Shown: positions 12,127-23,490 of the stretch, in pieces
How positions within the stretch are numbered: position 1 is the first letter of the stretch
How the letters are laid out: each line of letters opens with the position of its first letter
Assembly: GCA_035235625.1 (NCBI GenBank)
Contig: CP141142.1
Location: 38,140,995-38,204,994, forward strand
DNA from: Saururus chinensis
Lineage: Eukaryota; Streptophyta; Magnoliopsida; Piperales; Saururaceae
Length of the DNA stretch: 64,000 bases
Reading direction: 5' to 3'
Program-made: the position numbers and the translations under genes
The notes under the pieces: generated by a model
Seen by the model: the letters and a program-made list of their open reading frames with translations, nothing else
Databases searched by the model: none
What the model was told of the DNA's origin: nothing

Positions 12127-14105
12127 TGTAAGATCTCTAAACTCTAATTGGTTTAAATAATTTTATTTAATGATTATTGTGTAGTTTAATGTTAACTTTG
12201 ATCGGTTTTGACTGATTTTTTTAATTCAAAGTGGTTAACAATGGTTTTTAATCAAATTGTCTTCACTTTGATGGTTTTTATGTTATTATAAGTCAATACA
12301 AAAGTTTCTACAATGTTTGGAATTTTAAGTATTTTCTCAAAAAAATAGGGGGCGGGACCCGCAATGGGCCCCATGTGTGAAATTAGGATGATATGTCACA
12401 AATAACCCTAACAACATCTTAAGAAAGTAACTAAATATTTCAAAATTTTGGACATCAATTTGGGTTTAAAATAAGCAAATTTTCTATTTTTAGTGTTAAA
12501 TTCTATTTATACCCTATATATTTATTAGGTTTACCCCAAAGTCTATTATAAATAGAAAGGCACAACTACTTTCCCATTTGGAAAGAGCTAAAATCTAAAG
12601 CATAGGAAGCCCTAATCCCCATTTTCAAAGAAGGAAAGATGATTAAAGTAAAAATTAACTTAATCTTTTACTAATTTCTTAGGGTTTCTCCTAAACTTTC
12701 TAAATCTCTTCTTTTACCAAGGTTTGATCTCAATTTTTACCCATAAAGCTACTGATTTCAATCTCTATTTCAAATTATTATGAAAGAAATTTCTTTTTTG
12801 AACTCAATAAACCCTAAATCTACAAGTTTTTAAGAGATTTAGGTGCTTTTAAGCATATTTATGCAAGTATTAACAAAAACCCTATTGTGGGTAGGATTTG
12901 AAGGTGTTGGAGCATCAATTTTAAGTCAATAAGCTCAATGAGGTTTCGTTCTAAATAGGTCTGTGATTTCATAATTGATGTTTGATTGATTTTGATGTGG
13001 GTTTCCATAGAGTTGAGCTTTAATGACAGATTTAGAAAAGCTTAATCTTTCTTATGATTTCTTGGTGTTTTTGGTTATAAATGGCTAGATTTATTATTTT
13101 CTAAGCATGGATTTCATTATTATGAAGTTTGGGAGTGAGATTTGAAGGTTTAAGATATATGTGTATTTTCAGTTTTGGATTCGAAAAGAAGAAGACAAAC
13201 TAGAAATTTCAATTCTGGAGATTGAACGGCCAGACATTTGAACAGCCCTACAGGGCATTCGAACGCCAACATATCAGTTTGGCTATTTTGGTTTTTTTGC
13301 TCATTTTTATACTTTTACTCTTAAGTAGTATTTTCTATGATTGGGAGAGTAATTTATGGTAAGATGTGTTACTGGAAGGGTATGAATTTGATGTTGGAAG
13401 TTATGATGAAAGTTTAAGTGTTTGGATTTTATGTTATTCAGTTAAGCATGTTATAAATTCTTGTCTGGAATCCATGTTAAATGATTCTTCAAATTTTAAG
13501 TACGATTCTAGAAAGATTATAACATGAGAATGGAATTATATACCTCACATATCATGATTAAATTATGTGTGACTAATGGTGTCATATCTAGTTTTAAGTA
13601 TGGTGTGAATATGCTTATCTAAGTTAGCTTGAGGTTGCACTTGATTTAAATTATGTTTTTTGATGGTTTTCACCCATGATTTCAGTAAAAAGCCATAATT
13701 GAATGTTAAAGAGTATGTGTGTATGTTGATGATTATTTACAACGCATGTCCATATGCTTCGAATTGATTGTTTCTACCATGTGAACATACATGTAGAGGG
13801 ATAATTATGGTAATGTTTGATAATTATGGTGTCATATGTATTGCCCACATATGTACCATATTGCATGCATCATGAAATGGATTTACGAATGAGACTTTAT
13901 CGAGATTAACCGTGGTTGATCGATTGGATGTAATGGTGTGAGATTGTGTGCCAGATTAATCGATTGCTAGCTTATTGAAAATTGATTGGTCCGAAAGAAC
14001 ATGATTTTGATTTAAGTTCCTGATTGGAACATGGATCCTCCCCGGGTTGAGTTAAGTTGAATTGAGATGAGTCAAGTTGACTCAAATTTATTGAGATAGT
14101 CATCT

Positions 14106-14490
14106 AAACCCTGAGAAGCCAGAGTGGTATGCCATCTTGCACCGGCTACCACGTGTTCTAGGTTTCCCCTGTGGAATTCGGATTCTTCCACCACAGAGAT
14201 GCCCAGAATGAACACACTACTTTAGGTTTCTGTAAAGAATTCAGACGTTCCTAGCTAGGACTGTCCAAAGTGAACAGATTGCTCTAGGTTTCCATAAGGA
14301 ATTCAGACCTTCCTTTTGGATTGTCTAGAGCGAGCGAAGGGGCTGAATAACCCAAATGCCCTAGGTTTCCATAAGAAATTCAGACTATGTCTAGAGCAGG
14401 CAAATGCCCTAGGTTTTTGTAAGGAATTTGGATTGTGTCCAGAGCGGGCAATGCCCTAGATTTCCAATTAGAAAATCGAACTACATCCAG
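14106..14490 (+). repeat. Minisatellite in LTR A1 (about five units)
   Basis: About five degenerate units of roughly 55-75 bp, each with a CTAGGTTTCCATAAGGAATT-like core followed by an AGAGCGGGCAA-like segment. The same array appears inverted in LTR A2 at about 16880-17220. Confidence 0.6.
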
Positions 14491-14739
14491 AGTGGGTAAT
14501 ATGATTGTATTTCTCTCCATGATGAAGACATTCATTATTGTTGTTGATGCATGTGTATGAGATAATATTATGCCTAAGTTACACAGGTTGTGTAGGGATA
14601 ATTGAGATTATGTGATACATGTAAATATGATTTATTATAAATGATTTGGTATAGTGTAATTGAGACACTTGTCGTGCAAGGTGAATGATCTATGGATGAA
14701 TGAGGATTGAATATGTATGATGTGATTATGTGTTAGATA

Positions 14740-14970
14740 CACACTTATGCAGGATGAATGTATACGATGAGGATAGATCATGAATGAGATGATATTGTGA
14801 TATACTATGTAGAATTATATGCAGGATGAATGAATGCATTGGAAATGAATTATAAATGAGATGATATTATAATATACTATGTGGAATGATATAGAGGATA
14901 AATAAATGCATTGGAAATGAATCATGAATGAGATGATATTATGATATATCATGTGGAATAGTATGTAGGA
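14740..14970 (+). repeat. Minisatellite in LTR A1 (about 71 bp x 3)
   Basis: Three tandem units, each with GAATGAGATGATATT followed by a TATACTATGTGGAAT-like segment. Noncoding. Confidence 0.6.
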
Positions 14971-15617
14971 GATATGTTGATGATATTATGAGTATGTGTG
15001 CGATGAGCAGTCATGCATAGGTTATGCACATGTCTCATGATGAATGCATGTGTTTTATGTGATGAATTCTAGGTGAAATATTTGTGATGATTTTCAATTT
15101 ACTCTCTTAACATATAAACTTACTGAGTTTTACTCACCCCACTTTTTGTGTTTTGTTTTGGGGATGTATGGTGTGAGATGCAGTTAACCAGGATCCTCTG
15201 TATGAGGAATGGTCGGGGAGTGCTTAGAAGTAGGCGTGGATGCCTCTGAACTTTGTTGTGTTTTTTAATTTACTCAGTTATGATAATAGAACATCATGTA
15301 TGGTTGATCTTGTTTCAGACTCGTGTAACTCTTATGATTTTAGTTCTGTTTAAGACTTTTTGATTCGAGTCATGTGTGTCAGCTCAGTATTCTAAGTTGT
15401 GGGTTGAGATTGAGGATTGATTTTAGAGTTTAAGTCATCTTTTATTTTACTTATTTCTCTTCCACAAAGTTTTAAAATGTGCAACTCCATATGTGTAAAT
15501 TACTCGCTAGAGGGGTTAAATCTTCCACAATGTTAAACCAACTTTGTTGCCCCTGTGCACTTCAACCATCCCTTGGACCACGTTCGACTCGCGTCAGGCG
15601 GGTGTTGGGGCATGACA

Positions 15618-15810
15618 AGTAGAGTCAATAAAATTACCGCTAAGTACCATTTTCCTATTTCTGGCCTTGATAATTTACTTGATCAGTTGAGTGGTGCTTC
15701 TATCTTTAGCAAGCTTGCTTTGAAGGGTGATTATCATCAAATCAAAATCATATCAAGTGATGAATGGAAGCCAGGTTTTCAAGATAAGAGAAGAGTTATA
15801 TGAATGGTTG
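15618..15810 (+). pseudogene. gypsy RT pseudogene, second block
   Basis: 193 bp of the host element between the two solo LTRs. It encodes RT motifs including NKITAKYHFPISGLDNLLD and the GASIFSKL and GDYHQIKI stretches. It begins with the right-hand duplication of LTR A1 and ends with the left-hand duplication of LTR A2 (GGTTG, 15806-15810). Confidence 0.85.
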
Positions 15811-18800
15811 TGTCATGCCCCGGCACCCGCCCAACCTGAACCCGGTCTAAGGGTCGGTCGAAGCACACGAGGGCAACAAGATTGTTAGTTTAACACATTG
15901 TGAAAGTCTTAACCCCTCTAGCGGGGGAATAACAAACACGGAGTCGCGCACCTTTAATCCTTTGAGCAAGAGAAATGAGGAAAAATAAAAGAGGATAACA
16001 TCTCTGAAACAGTTCCTTAGATGTAACCCACACTCTTAAAATCCTGTGCCTAAACACAAGGCTCGAATTAGAAAATCTTAGGCAAGTCTAAAAGTATAAG
16101 ACATGCACGAGTCTGAAACAAATCATCCACACAAAGTGTTCTATAATCATGATAGCATAAATTAGAAAATAAAATAACATCCTGAGGCATCCACGCCTAA
16201 TCCCACGCATATCTCGGTCGTCCCTCATACAGGGAATCCTGATTAACTGCATGTCACGTCATGCAGCCCCAAAACAAAACACAGAAAGAGGGGTGAGTAA
16301 AACTCAATAAGGTTTGAATTACAGTAACATTAATAAGAAAACAACTACAACACATCAACGTGGTAATTCATATCCACATTTCACCTAATATCTCTATTTT
16401 TTATTAATTCCCTTACCATACCCCTATTTATTCATAAGTAATCATCCTGTATACAAGTATCTCATATATACTAATTATGACATAAATAATCACATTATGG
16501 TATAACATCCATCTTGCATAATAAGTAATTTCCCACTCAATCACATCATGCATAAACATCATATATAACCTTCATAAGTAGTGTCTCTAACACACATTCC
16601 AATCATGCATAATAAACCATTCTCCTTCATAACATTCAACCTGCATAACACGTCTCAAACACGTAATCACATCATGGATATCCAAATCATTCATCCATAG
16701 ATCATTCACCCTGCACGATAAGTGTCTTAATCACATGATATTAAATCATGCATAATAAATCATATTCATATGTGTCACATAATCTCAATTATCCCTACAC
16801 AACCTATGTAACTTGTGCATAATATTATCTCATATATATACATCATTAACAAATGATCAATGTCTTTATCATAGAGAAAAATACAATCATATCACCCACT
16901 CTGGACAATCCACAAAGAAAAGTATAAATCCCACACAGGGAACCTAGGGTGTTAGTCCATTATGGACATAGTCTGAATTCCACGAAGGAAATCTAGAGTA
17001 TTTAGGGTAGTCAACCCCTTTGCTCACTCTGGACAATCCACAAAGGGAGGTCCAAATTCCTTATGGAAACTAGAGCAGGTCTGATTGCTCTTGATAATCC
17101 TGGCCAGGAACATCTGAATTTCTTACGAAAACTAGAGCAGTGTGTTTGCTCTAGACATCTCTGTGGTAGGAGAGTTTGAATTCCACAAAGGAAACTAAAA
17201 CACATGGTAGCCGGTGAATAAGGCATATCACTATGGATTCTCAGGGTCTAGGTTTGACTGTCTCAAGAAAATCTCAACCACATGACAAGTACACAGCTCG
17301 TCATCATCCCACTCAACTCAACATCAATTCAGATCGACTCAACCCAAAGAGTATCTATGTTCCACACATGAACTCAAATCAAAATCATGTTCTTTCGAAC
17401 CAACCAATTTTCAATAAGCCAACGATCAATTAATCCAGTATGCAATCTTACATCATTACATCAAATTGATCAACCACGACTAATCTCAATAAAGTTTCAT
17501 TCAGAAATCCGTTTTATGATGTATGCAACATGGTACATACGTGTGCAAAGCATACACATGCTCTTATCAGCCCCTCATGCATCATTTATAATCAAAATAC
17601 CAAGCATCATCATAATCATCCCCCACATGTGTGTGTACATGGTTGATACATTTAATTCTATGCATATGAACATGTCTTGTAAATAACTCATCATCATACC
17701 ACACACATGCACATTAACATCTAATCATGGTTCCTAGTGACATCATGGGTGAAAACCATTGGAAAACACCATTCAAATCAAGTACAACCTCATACTAAAC
17801 TTATATAAGCATATTCATACCACACTTGAAGCTAGATATGACATCATCATTCACCCATAATTTAATCATGATATGTAAAGACATAATTTCATTCTAATGC
17901 TATAAAATTTTCTTGATTCATACTAAAATATAATGAATCACTCAATCATGGATTCAATAAACTAATTTATAACATGCTCGACTGAATAACATAAAATCCT
18001 CTTAATAGGTAAGCATTCATCATGGCCTTCAACATCAATTTATACCCTTCCAGTAGCTTATCATAGTATATATTACTCATCAAAGTCATAAGAAATAATA
18101 CTCAAGAGTAAAACACTAAAATAAGCAAAATATACAAAAGTAGTTGAACAGCAGTGTTGGCATTCAAATGCCCTATAGGGCCGTTCGAACGACTGACTGT
18201 TTGATCATCCTCTCTGGCAGTTCGATCGGCTATCAGGCTGTTCGATCGCCATAACGACAATCTCTAGTTCATCTTCCCCACCTCGAAATCAAAATCAAAA
18301 CTTCACATGCAAATCTTAAACTACCATATCACACTCCCAAACATCATAATAATTCAATCCATTCTTAGAAAACATCAAATCTAGTCATTACTAAACAAAA
18401 ACCCTAAAAAATCTCATAAAAATTAAATATTTCTCAAATCACCATTAAAGCTCATAACCATGGAACCCACTTCAAACTCTATCAAAACTTAAATATGAAA
18501 TCACAACAATGTTTATGACCAAAATACTTATCTTCCAATAACTTCTTGACTCAAAAAAGCTCCTTAAACACCTTCAAAACCTACCCAACATATGGTTTTT
18601 ATTAATACCTTCATAAATCCGATTTAAAACACTTAAATCCTTCAAGAACTAGTAGATTTAGGGTTCAAGCAACTTAAAAACAAAATTCTCATCATTAGGT
18701 TTTGAAATAGCATCCCAAATTAGTAGTTTTTGAGTAAAAATCGAGATTAATCTAAAGCAAATGAAGGAATTTAAAATATTTAATGAAAACCCTAAGGGAT

Positions 18801-19317
18801 TAATGAAATATTAAGCAAATACATATCTTTATCTCGTTTCTCTTTTAGAAAAATGGGGATTAGGCTCCTAAGCTCCTAGTCTCAGCTCTTTCCCAATTGA
18901 AAAGGTGGGGTAAACCTAATAGGTTTGTGGGGTATAAATAGGGTTTTACACTAAAAGTAGAAAATATTGCTTATTTAAACCCAAATTGAAGTTTAAAAAT
19001 TTTAAAATAATTATTTTATATCTTAGGTTGATGTTAGGGTCATTTGGGACTAATAACCCCAATTTTACACGTGGGGCCTACGGTGGGTCCCACCCTCTAA
19101 CTTTTCAGGAAAAATAGTAAAAATTCTGAAAATTCTAGAAAAAGTTCTAAATGACTTAAATTAACTTAAAAACCATATGTGAAGAAAATTTTGGTTAAAA
19201 CTTTTGTTAACCACTTTAATTTTGAAAATAGTCAAAATCGATCAGAATTAGCATTAAACCATACAATAGCAATTAAATAAAATAAAATAAACCAATTCAA
19301 GTTTAGGGATCTTACAG
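15811..19317 (-). mobile_element. Solo LTR, family A copy 2 (3507 bp), inverted
   Basis: On the plus strand it begins TGTCATGCCCCGGCACCCG and ends TTTAGGGATCTTACA, the reverse complement of the family A ends. It is flanked by a perfect 5-bp duplication GGTTG (15806-15810 and 19318-19322). Similarity to LTR A1 in reverse runs its whole length, including the minisatellite (about 16880-17220) and the GTTCGATCG-rich stretch near 18180-18250. Noncoding. It inserted in the opposite orientation to A1, 193 bp away, in the same gene. Confidence 0.87.
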
Positions 19318-19430
19318 GTTGGTCATGCCTTTTGGGTTGTTTAATGCCCTTAGTACATTTATGAGGGTGATGAATAAGCTCTTTGACTATTTATTGGTAA
19401 ATTTGCAGTGGTCTATTTTGATTTTCAAAT
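19318..19430 (+). pseudogene. gypsy RT pseudogene, third block
   Basis: Continues RT in frame after the LTR A2 duplication with LVMPFGLFNALSTFMRVM. It reaches a VVYFD-like stretch near 19410-19427 and then loses similarity. This is the last recognisable part of the host element. Confidence 0.78.
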
Positions 19431-21261
19431 AATCGAAAGGTCAAATGTTGGGTAACTCTTAGATAAGGGTTGTCAACCTTCAAATGGTCATGCACAATAA
19501 AGTGAGTCTGGGTTCTCTTAAGGACTTTATGGGGACTAAACATCCCGATATTATTGCCTATGAGTAGTGTATGGCCTTCACCTTCGCAAATGACATAGGC
19601 GTAGGCCACCTATTCAAAGGGATTGAGTTTAGCTTCAGGAATGAAGTTTAGTTATTGACTATATGTTCTAAATGATAGAGTTGTTGCTGACGATGAGAAT
19701 TAATGTGAATGCTAAAATGAAAACATATAAATGGAGTTGCAATATTTACGATTTACATTTAAAGCATAAGAAATCGTGAAAAGAACCTTAAGCCATAATT
19801 TTATATGAGAACATATATGTATAATTAATTAACTTTGTCATAATGCACTTGTGTTTAATTATAGTTGTTGATCATGTTGGGTATACTTCAAAATACTTAT
19901 ACATCCTAATGGTGCAAGTTCATCTAAATGTTGCTCTATGCTTTCTTGTAGGTGGTGGCACTGAGCTTGACAATAGCCACGTACAAGATCCCTACTGTTG
20001 GGTACTTGTAGACATGTGTGATGTCAATTTTATTTATGATATTTGTTACACTTGTGACACCGATCAGCTTGTGAAGTTAAATTTGGCTTGTGAAATGATA
20101 TTAATTGTGTAATGTATATATATTATCTGTATGTGTGAAAAACATACAATTGTGGCAGCTTGGGTAGTAGCATAATTGCAGCTCTATTATGGATTTTAAT
20201 GATATAAAAATATCCATACAAGCTTCCACATTCCAATAAATTCAAAAAGTAAATTTAAAAAAAATCCTGTTACAAAAATAACCCTATAGCCTCGAAAGAA
20301 GGTGAACCTACTCAATGGACCGGTCATAGAGCAGAAACAAACATTAAAAAGCCAACCATCTTGTGCATTCAAATCATGTTCTCTGCTTCATTTTTCCATG
20401 GAAATCAAACTAAACCCAATTTACCAATTAATTTGAACTAAGTATGATAAATTGTTTGAATTAACTCTCTTATTAGGGATTGGTCTCTATATCAAATAAT
20501 TCCAAATCAAAATTTAGATCACAATTAACCTCAATTTGCAGCTCGTAAATGACTCAAAGGACTAAACATCAATGACTCATGATGAATTTAATATGCATTA
20601 AAATGACATTGTTTTGTCTTAAAATTTACCAATACAAAGATTAAATTAACAATTAGAAGTAAAAAGAAATCCTTGGATCGTGACCGTACGAAGTAAATAC
20701 GGGCCCATTTAATCAGCAGCCCGAGCACATAGGCTCATTCCACTTACACATTTCCATCGATGGCATTGCTCAATAAGGTTGGAAGCAACCAATAGAATAC
20801 ATGATGTCAGGTAAGCATCTCATTGAATGAGAATTCAGTGGATCAAACAATATGAGTCATATAATTGGAGACAGAAGTGACATTAGTGGCCACCTAATGT
20901 ACATTAATATTCTCATTTACACTAATATGATGAGTCTTGTAAAATAGGAGCACCTCCCAGAGTGAATAACCTCCGGGAATTCAATTTCTCCCTACTACTC
21001 ACCATTACATTACCATTCTCTCAAGATCCAACACACATGTTAATCACCAACACTTTCTCCACACGTGTGCTCTATTATGTGTATGAGGTGAATATTCTCC
21101 ATACTGTGGGTAGGAACCTCTCAAAGATTTTTTTTCTAATTTGGGACCAGACCCAATCTAAAAATGGGCCCCTTGTGAGGTCAGTGATGGGGTAGTGAGA
21201 TTTTTTCAGCAGAAGATGCTGCACCCCACTGAGGATGGTGATGGAATTATTCACAGACATT
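19431..21261. other. Gene-free region
   Basis: AT-rich, with short unsupported open frames (for example 19391-19609 minus and 19843-20112 plus) that match nothing I recognise. No RNA gene or clear repeat boundary seen. Confidence 0.5.
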
Positions 21262-23490
21262 CTCCTAATGGGATCTCTCCATTCTTCTTCCCTTTCATCC
21301 ATTATTCCTTCTCTTCGACATAAAGGGGGAGCATCTCAAGAAGTCCCTCCACTGCTAGAAGTGCTGATGAGATGAGCCCACTAGGAAAAAAATAAGATTC
21401 AACAAGAGTGGTGGGTATGAACACATTCAACATCGCACTGAAGATAATACTTGAGGGCCTTTCTCCTTCCCCCCCTTTTGCCCTAAAGCTGTCACATTAT
21501 TCACTAGATGATTTGAGATTGTGTTCTTCTTTGGCTTTCTCCTTCTAACTTTATCCTTGGATGACTTATGCCCCCACTTAGGGGTCAAATGCATGTCATA
21601 AATGTCCTTTTTTCTTCTTTTATGTTTTGCTCTTTAGACTTCTTTTTCTCAAAGAGTAATGTTACGACCGCTTGCGATAATGAACCCTCCACGACAAGCA
21701 TGCTACGATGCACGGGCCCCATGCACAAACATGCGCCCTATGACTTTATCATGGTATGTGTTTGACGAACGCTCATGGCACAAGCGGTTGTAGCATATTC
21801 ATTTATAAAAATACAATAGTCAGGTAAAGGAATTATGCTTAACCTATGGTCCTTCTAAGCCGGCACCGGCAGAATTTTGACACATGTCCAAGTGGGAGCA
21901 ATCATAAAGTATAATGCACAAATGTATCAATCGAGATGATATCCTTTACAAAGAAAAAACACACAAAAGGAAAAAATATCTTGACTGGCCATTTGTTCTA
22001 ATGGCCCCCTTTATATTTGCAAGCAGATTGCAAAACCTATGGTTTGAAGTTTCCAAAGGATCGATGGTAGTTTCAACACTTTAATAATGGGAAAAGATAT
22101 TGATTGGCACGGCTAGTCGTCCACTTGTATGGATTTGTGATTTACATAGTGTAATAGAGCCAAGTTGGTGGTTGTTTTCAGTCATATTTTTAGGTTTTCA
22201 GCATGTCATGAGCAGTCTCTTGATTAGCACACTCAGTGATCGGCATCCATTTATAGGAGAGTGAGCCTCATGGCAGTGCTTGCAAGTGGTGTTATATGCG
22301 AGTTTAGCTAAACAAAAGTGGGAATTATTATTCATAGGCGTGTGGGAACCACATTATTATTTGCAAGGAAGGGGTGAAACGGGAAATTATAACAATAAAG
22401 GCTGATATCCCCAAAATTCCCATGTCCAAATGGAGGGGCCCAAATGACCAATGGAGACCAAATTTTGTGGGACCCTTTACCCAGGGAGTGCCATATGAAT
22501 CATGTGGGTCCCACGTCTACAAGATTTTGTGGAGCCCACAATACAAGAATTGGAATTTCCTTATGCAAGCATTATTAAGAGATCATTGTCCTGTTACTAC
22601 TCCAAGCTACCAAAATCAAAGAAAATCTTTTTGGGTTTTAGTTTTTTTTATATATTTTAAGGTAAAAACAGAAAGATAACATTTTCTAAAGAAAACTAAC
22701 AAACTCATATTTTTTTCTATTTTAAAATATTTATATTGAAAGAATTAATGCAATTAAGGACAATATTGTGCATTGTTTAGGAAGGGGTAAAGCCCTATTG
22801 GAATTGCCTAGTAGCCGTGCGCTAAAGCAATCCAACGATTTGGACATGGATAATTTCATTAGGTGTCTATGAGTTCTTAAGTCTTTTTTCTAACCCAAAC
22901 AAAACTTATTTCGGTGGAGACGCTAGTCATCCAATACCTTTGGGAATGGTTGGTCTCACAATGTTAGTAGGTAAGAGCCTTGAATTGTTCGTTCTTCCTC
23001 TTGTTCTTTTCTTGATATTCCAAGACCTATTCTTCCAATACCCAATTATTCTTCCAGTGGTATCTCACCATATTTTTGCCAAGGTTAACTAGCTATAATT
23101 GCATGAACTGAATTTGATTCGCTAAAATAATGTGTCGTGTGTGCAATTGTGAACCAAAAGTGGGTGGGCGAACCAAGAGTTTTACACTCTTTCTAGTACT
23201 ACTACTCCCCAGTACATTTGAAAGTACGAGGACCTTTAACAAATTTAGGAACATGAGAATAAGACATTGGCTGAGATTCATCATATATAAACCAAATCTC
23301 TTTTGTCTTATTTTGACTTACCAATACTTAAAATTATATCCAAATTTTCTTTTCCTTCAGTGTATACACCATCAATATCTATTTTGTAGCCCACAGTTCT
23401 TATTCCAGCTGCCTCAATTTTTATTCTAACACACCATTCTTACTCACAACATCAAGCAATTTCTTTTGAAGATCCTCAATTTGGTAGTCA
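21262..23490 (+). repeat. Dispersed repeat family R, copy R1
   Basis: Shares long stretches with 40594-42250 (R2) and 47271-50110 (R3). Examples are the block beginning GGGATCTCTCCATTCTTCTT near 21269 and the block near 22800 (GCCCTATTGGAATTGCCTAG). Its last 400 bp (23090-23490) match the R3 segment carrying a copia gag-like coiled coil on the minus strand. It lacks the GACCAAAGCCCC MITE present in R2 and R3. Noncoding now. Confidence 0.7.
21657..21806. mobile_element. MITE inside repeat R1
   Basis: Ends are inverted: AATGTTACGACCGCTTG on the left against CAAGCGGTTGTAGCATATT on the right. The equivalent segments in R2 (about 40914-41060) and R3 (about 47588-47715, and again 48018-48155) are retained, so this insertion is older than the R copies. 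Confidence 0.5.

Larger units (their letters stand above)
12127..15617 (+). mobile_element. Solo LTR, family A copy 1 (3491 bp)
   Basis: Begins TGTAAGATCTCTAAACTC and ends GGTGTTGGGGCATGACA, the TG...CA ends of an LTR. It is flanked by a 5-bp target duplication, AGTGG (12122-12126) and AGTAG (15618-15622), with one mismatch. No coding capacity and no internal second LTR. A TATA box (TATAAATAG, 12547-12555) lies about 420 bp in, which sets the orientation. It sits inside the gypsy RT gene, in the same orientation as its host. It contains minisatellites at 14106-14490 and 14740-14970. Confidence 0.85.
10300..19430 (+). mobile_element. Decayed Ty3/gypsy retrotransposon, split by two nested solo LTRs
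   Basis: The host element is present as 10300-12126, 15618-15810 and 19318 to about 19430. In order it shows gag (from about 10496), a CCHC zinc knuckle (about 11118-11180, C-X2-C-X4-H-X4-C), a protease-like stretch with VIDLGS near 11407-11440, and reverse transcriptase motifs from about 11830. Removing the two insertions and one copy of each target duplication makes the RT blocks contiguous, which proves they were once one gene. Many stops and frameshifts: dead. RT is lost after the stretch just before the catalytic YxDD region. The lineage looks Reina-like from the gag sequence, but that is inference. Confidence 0.8.
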
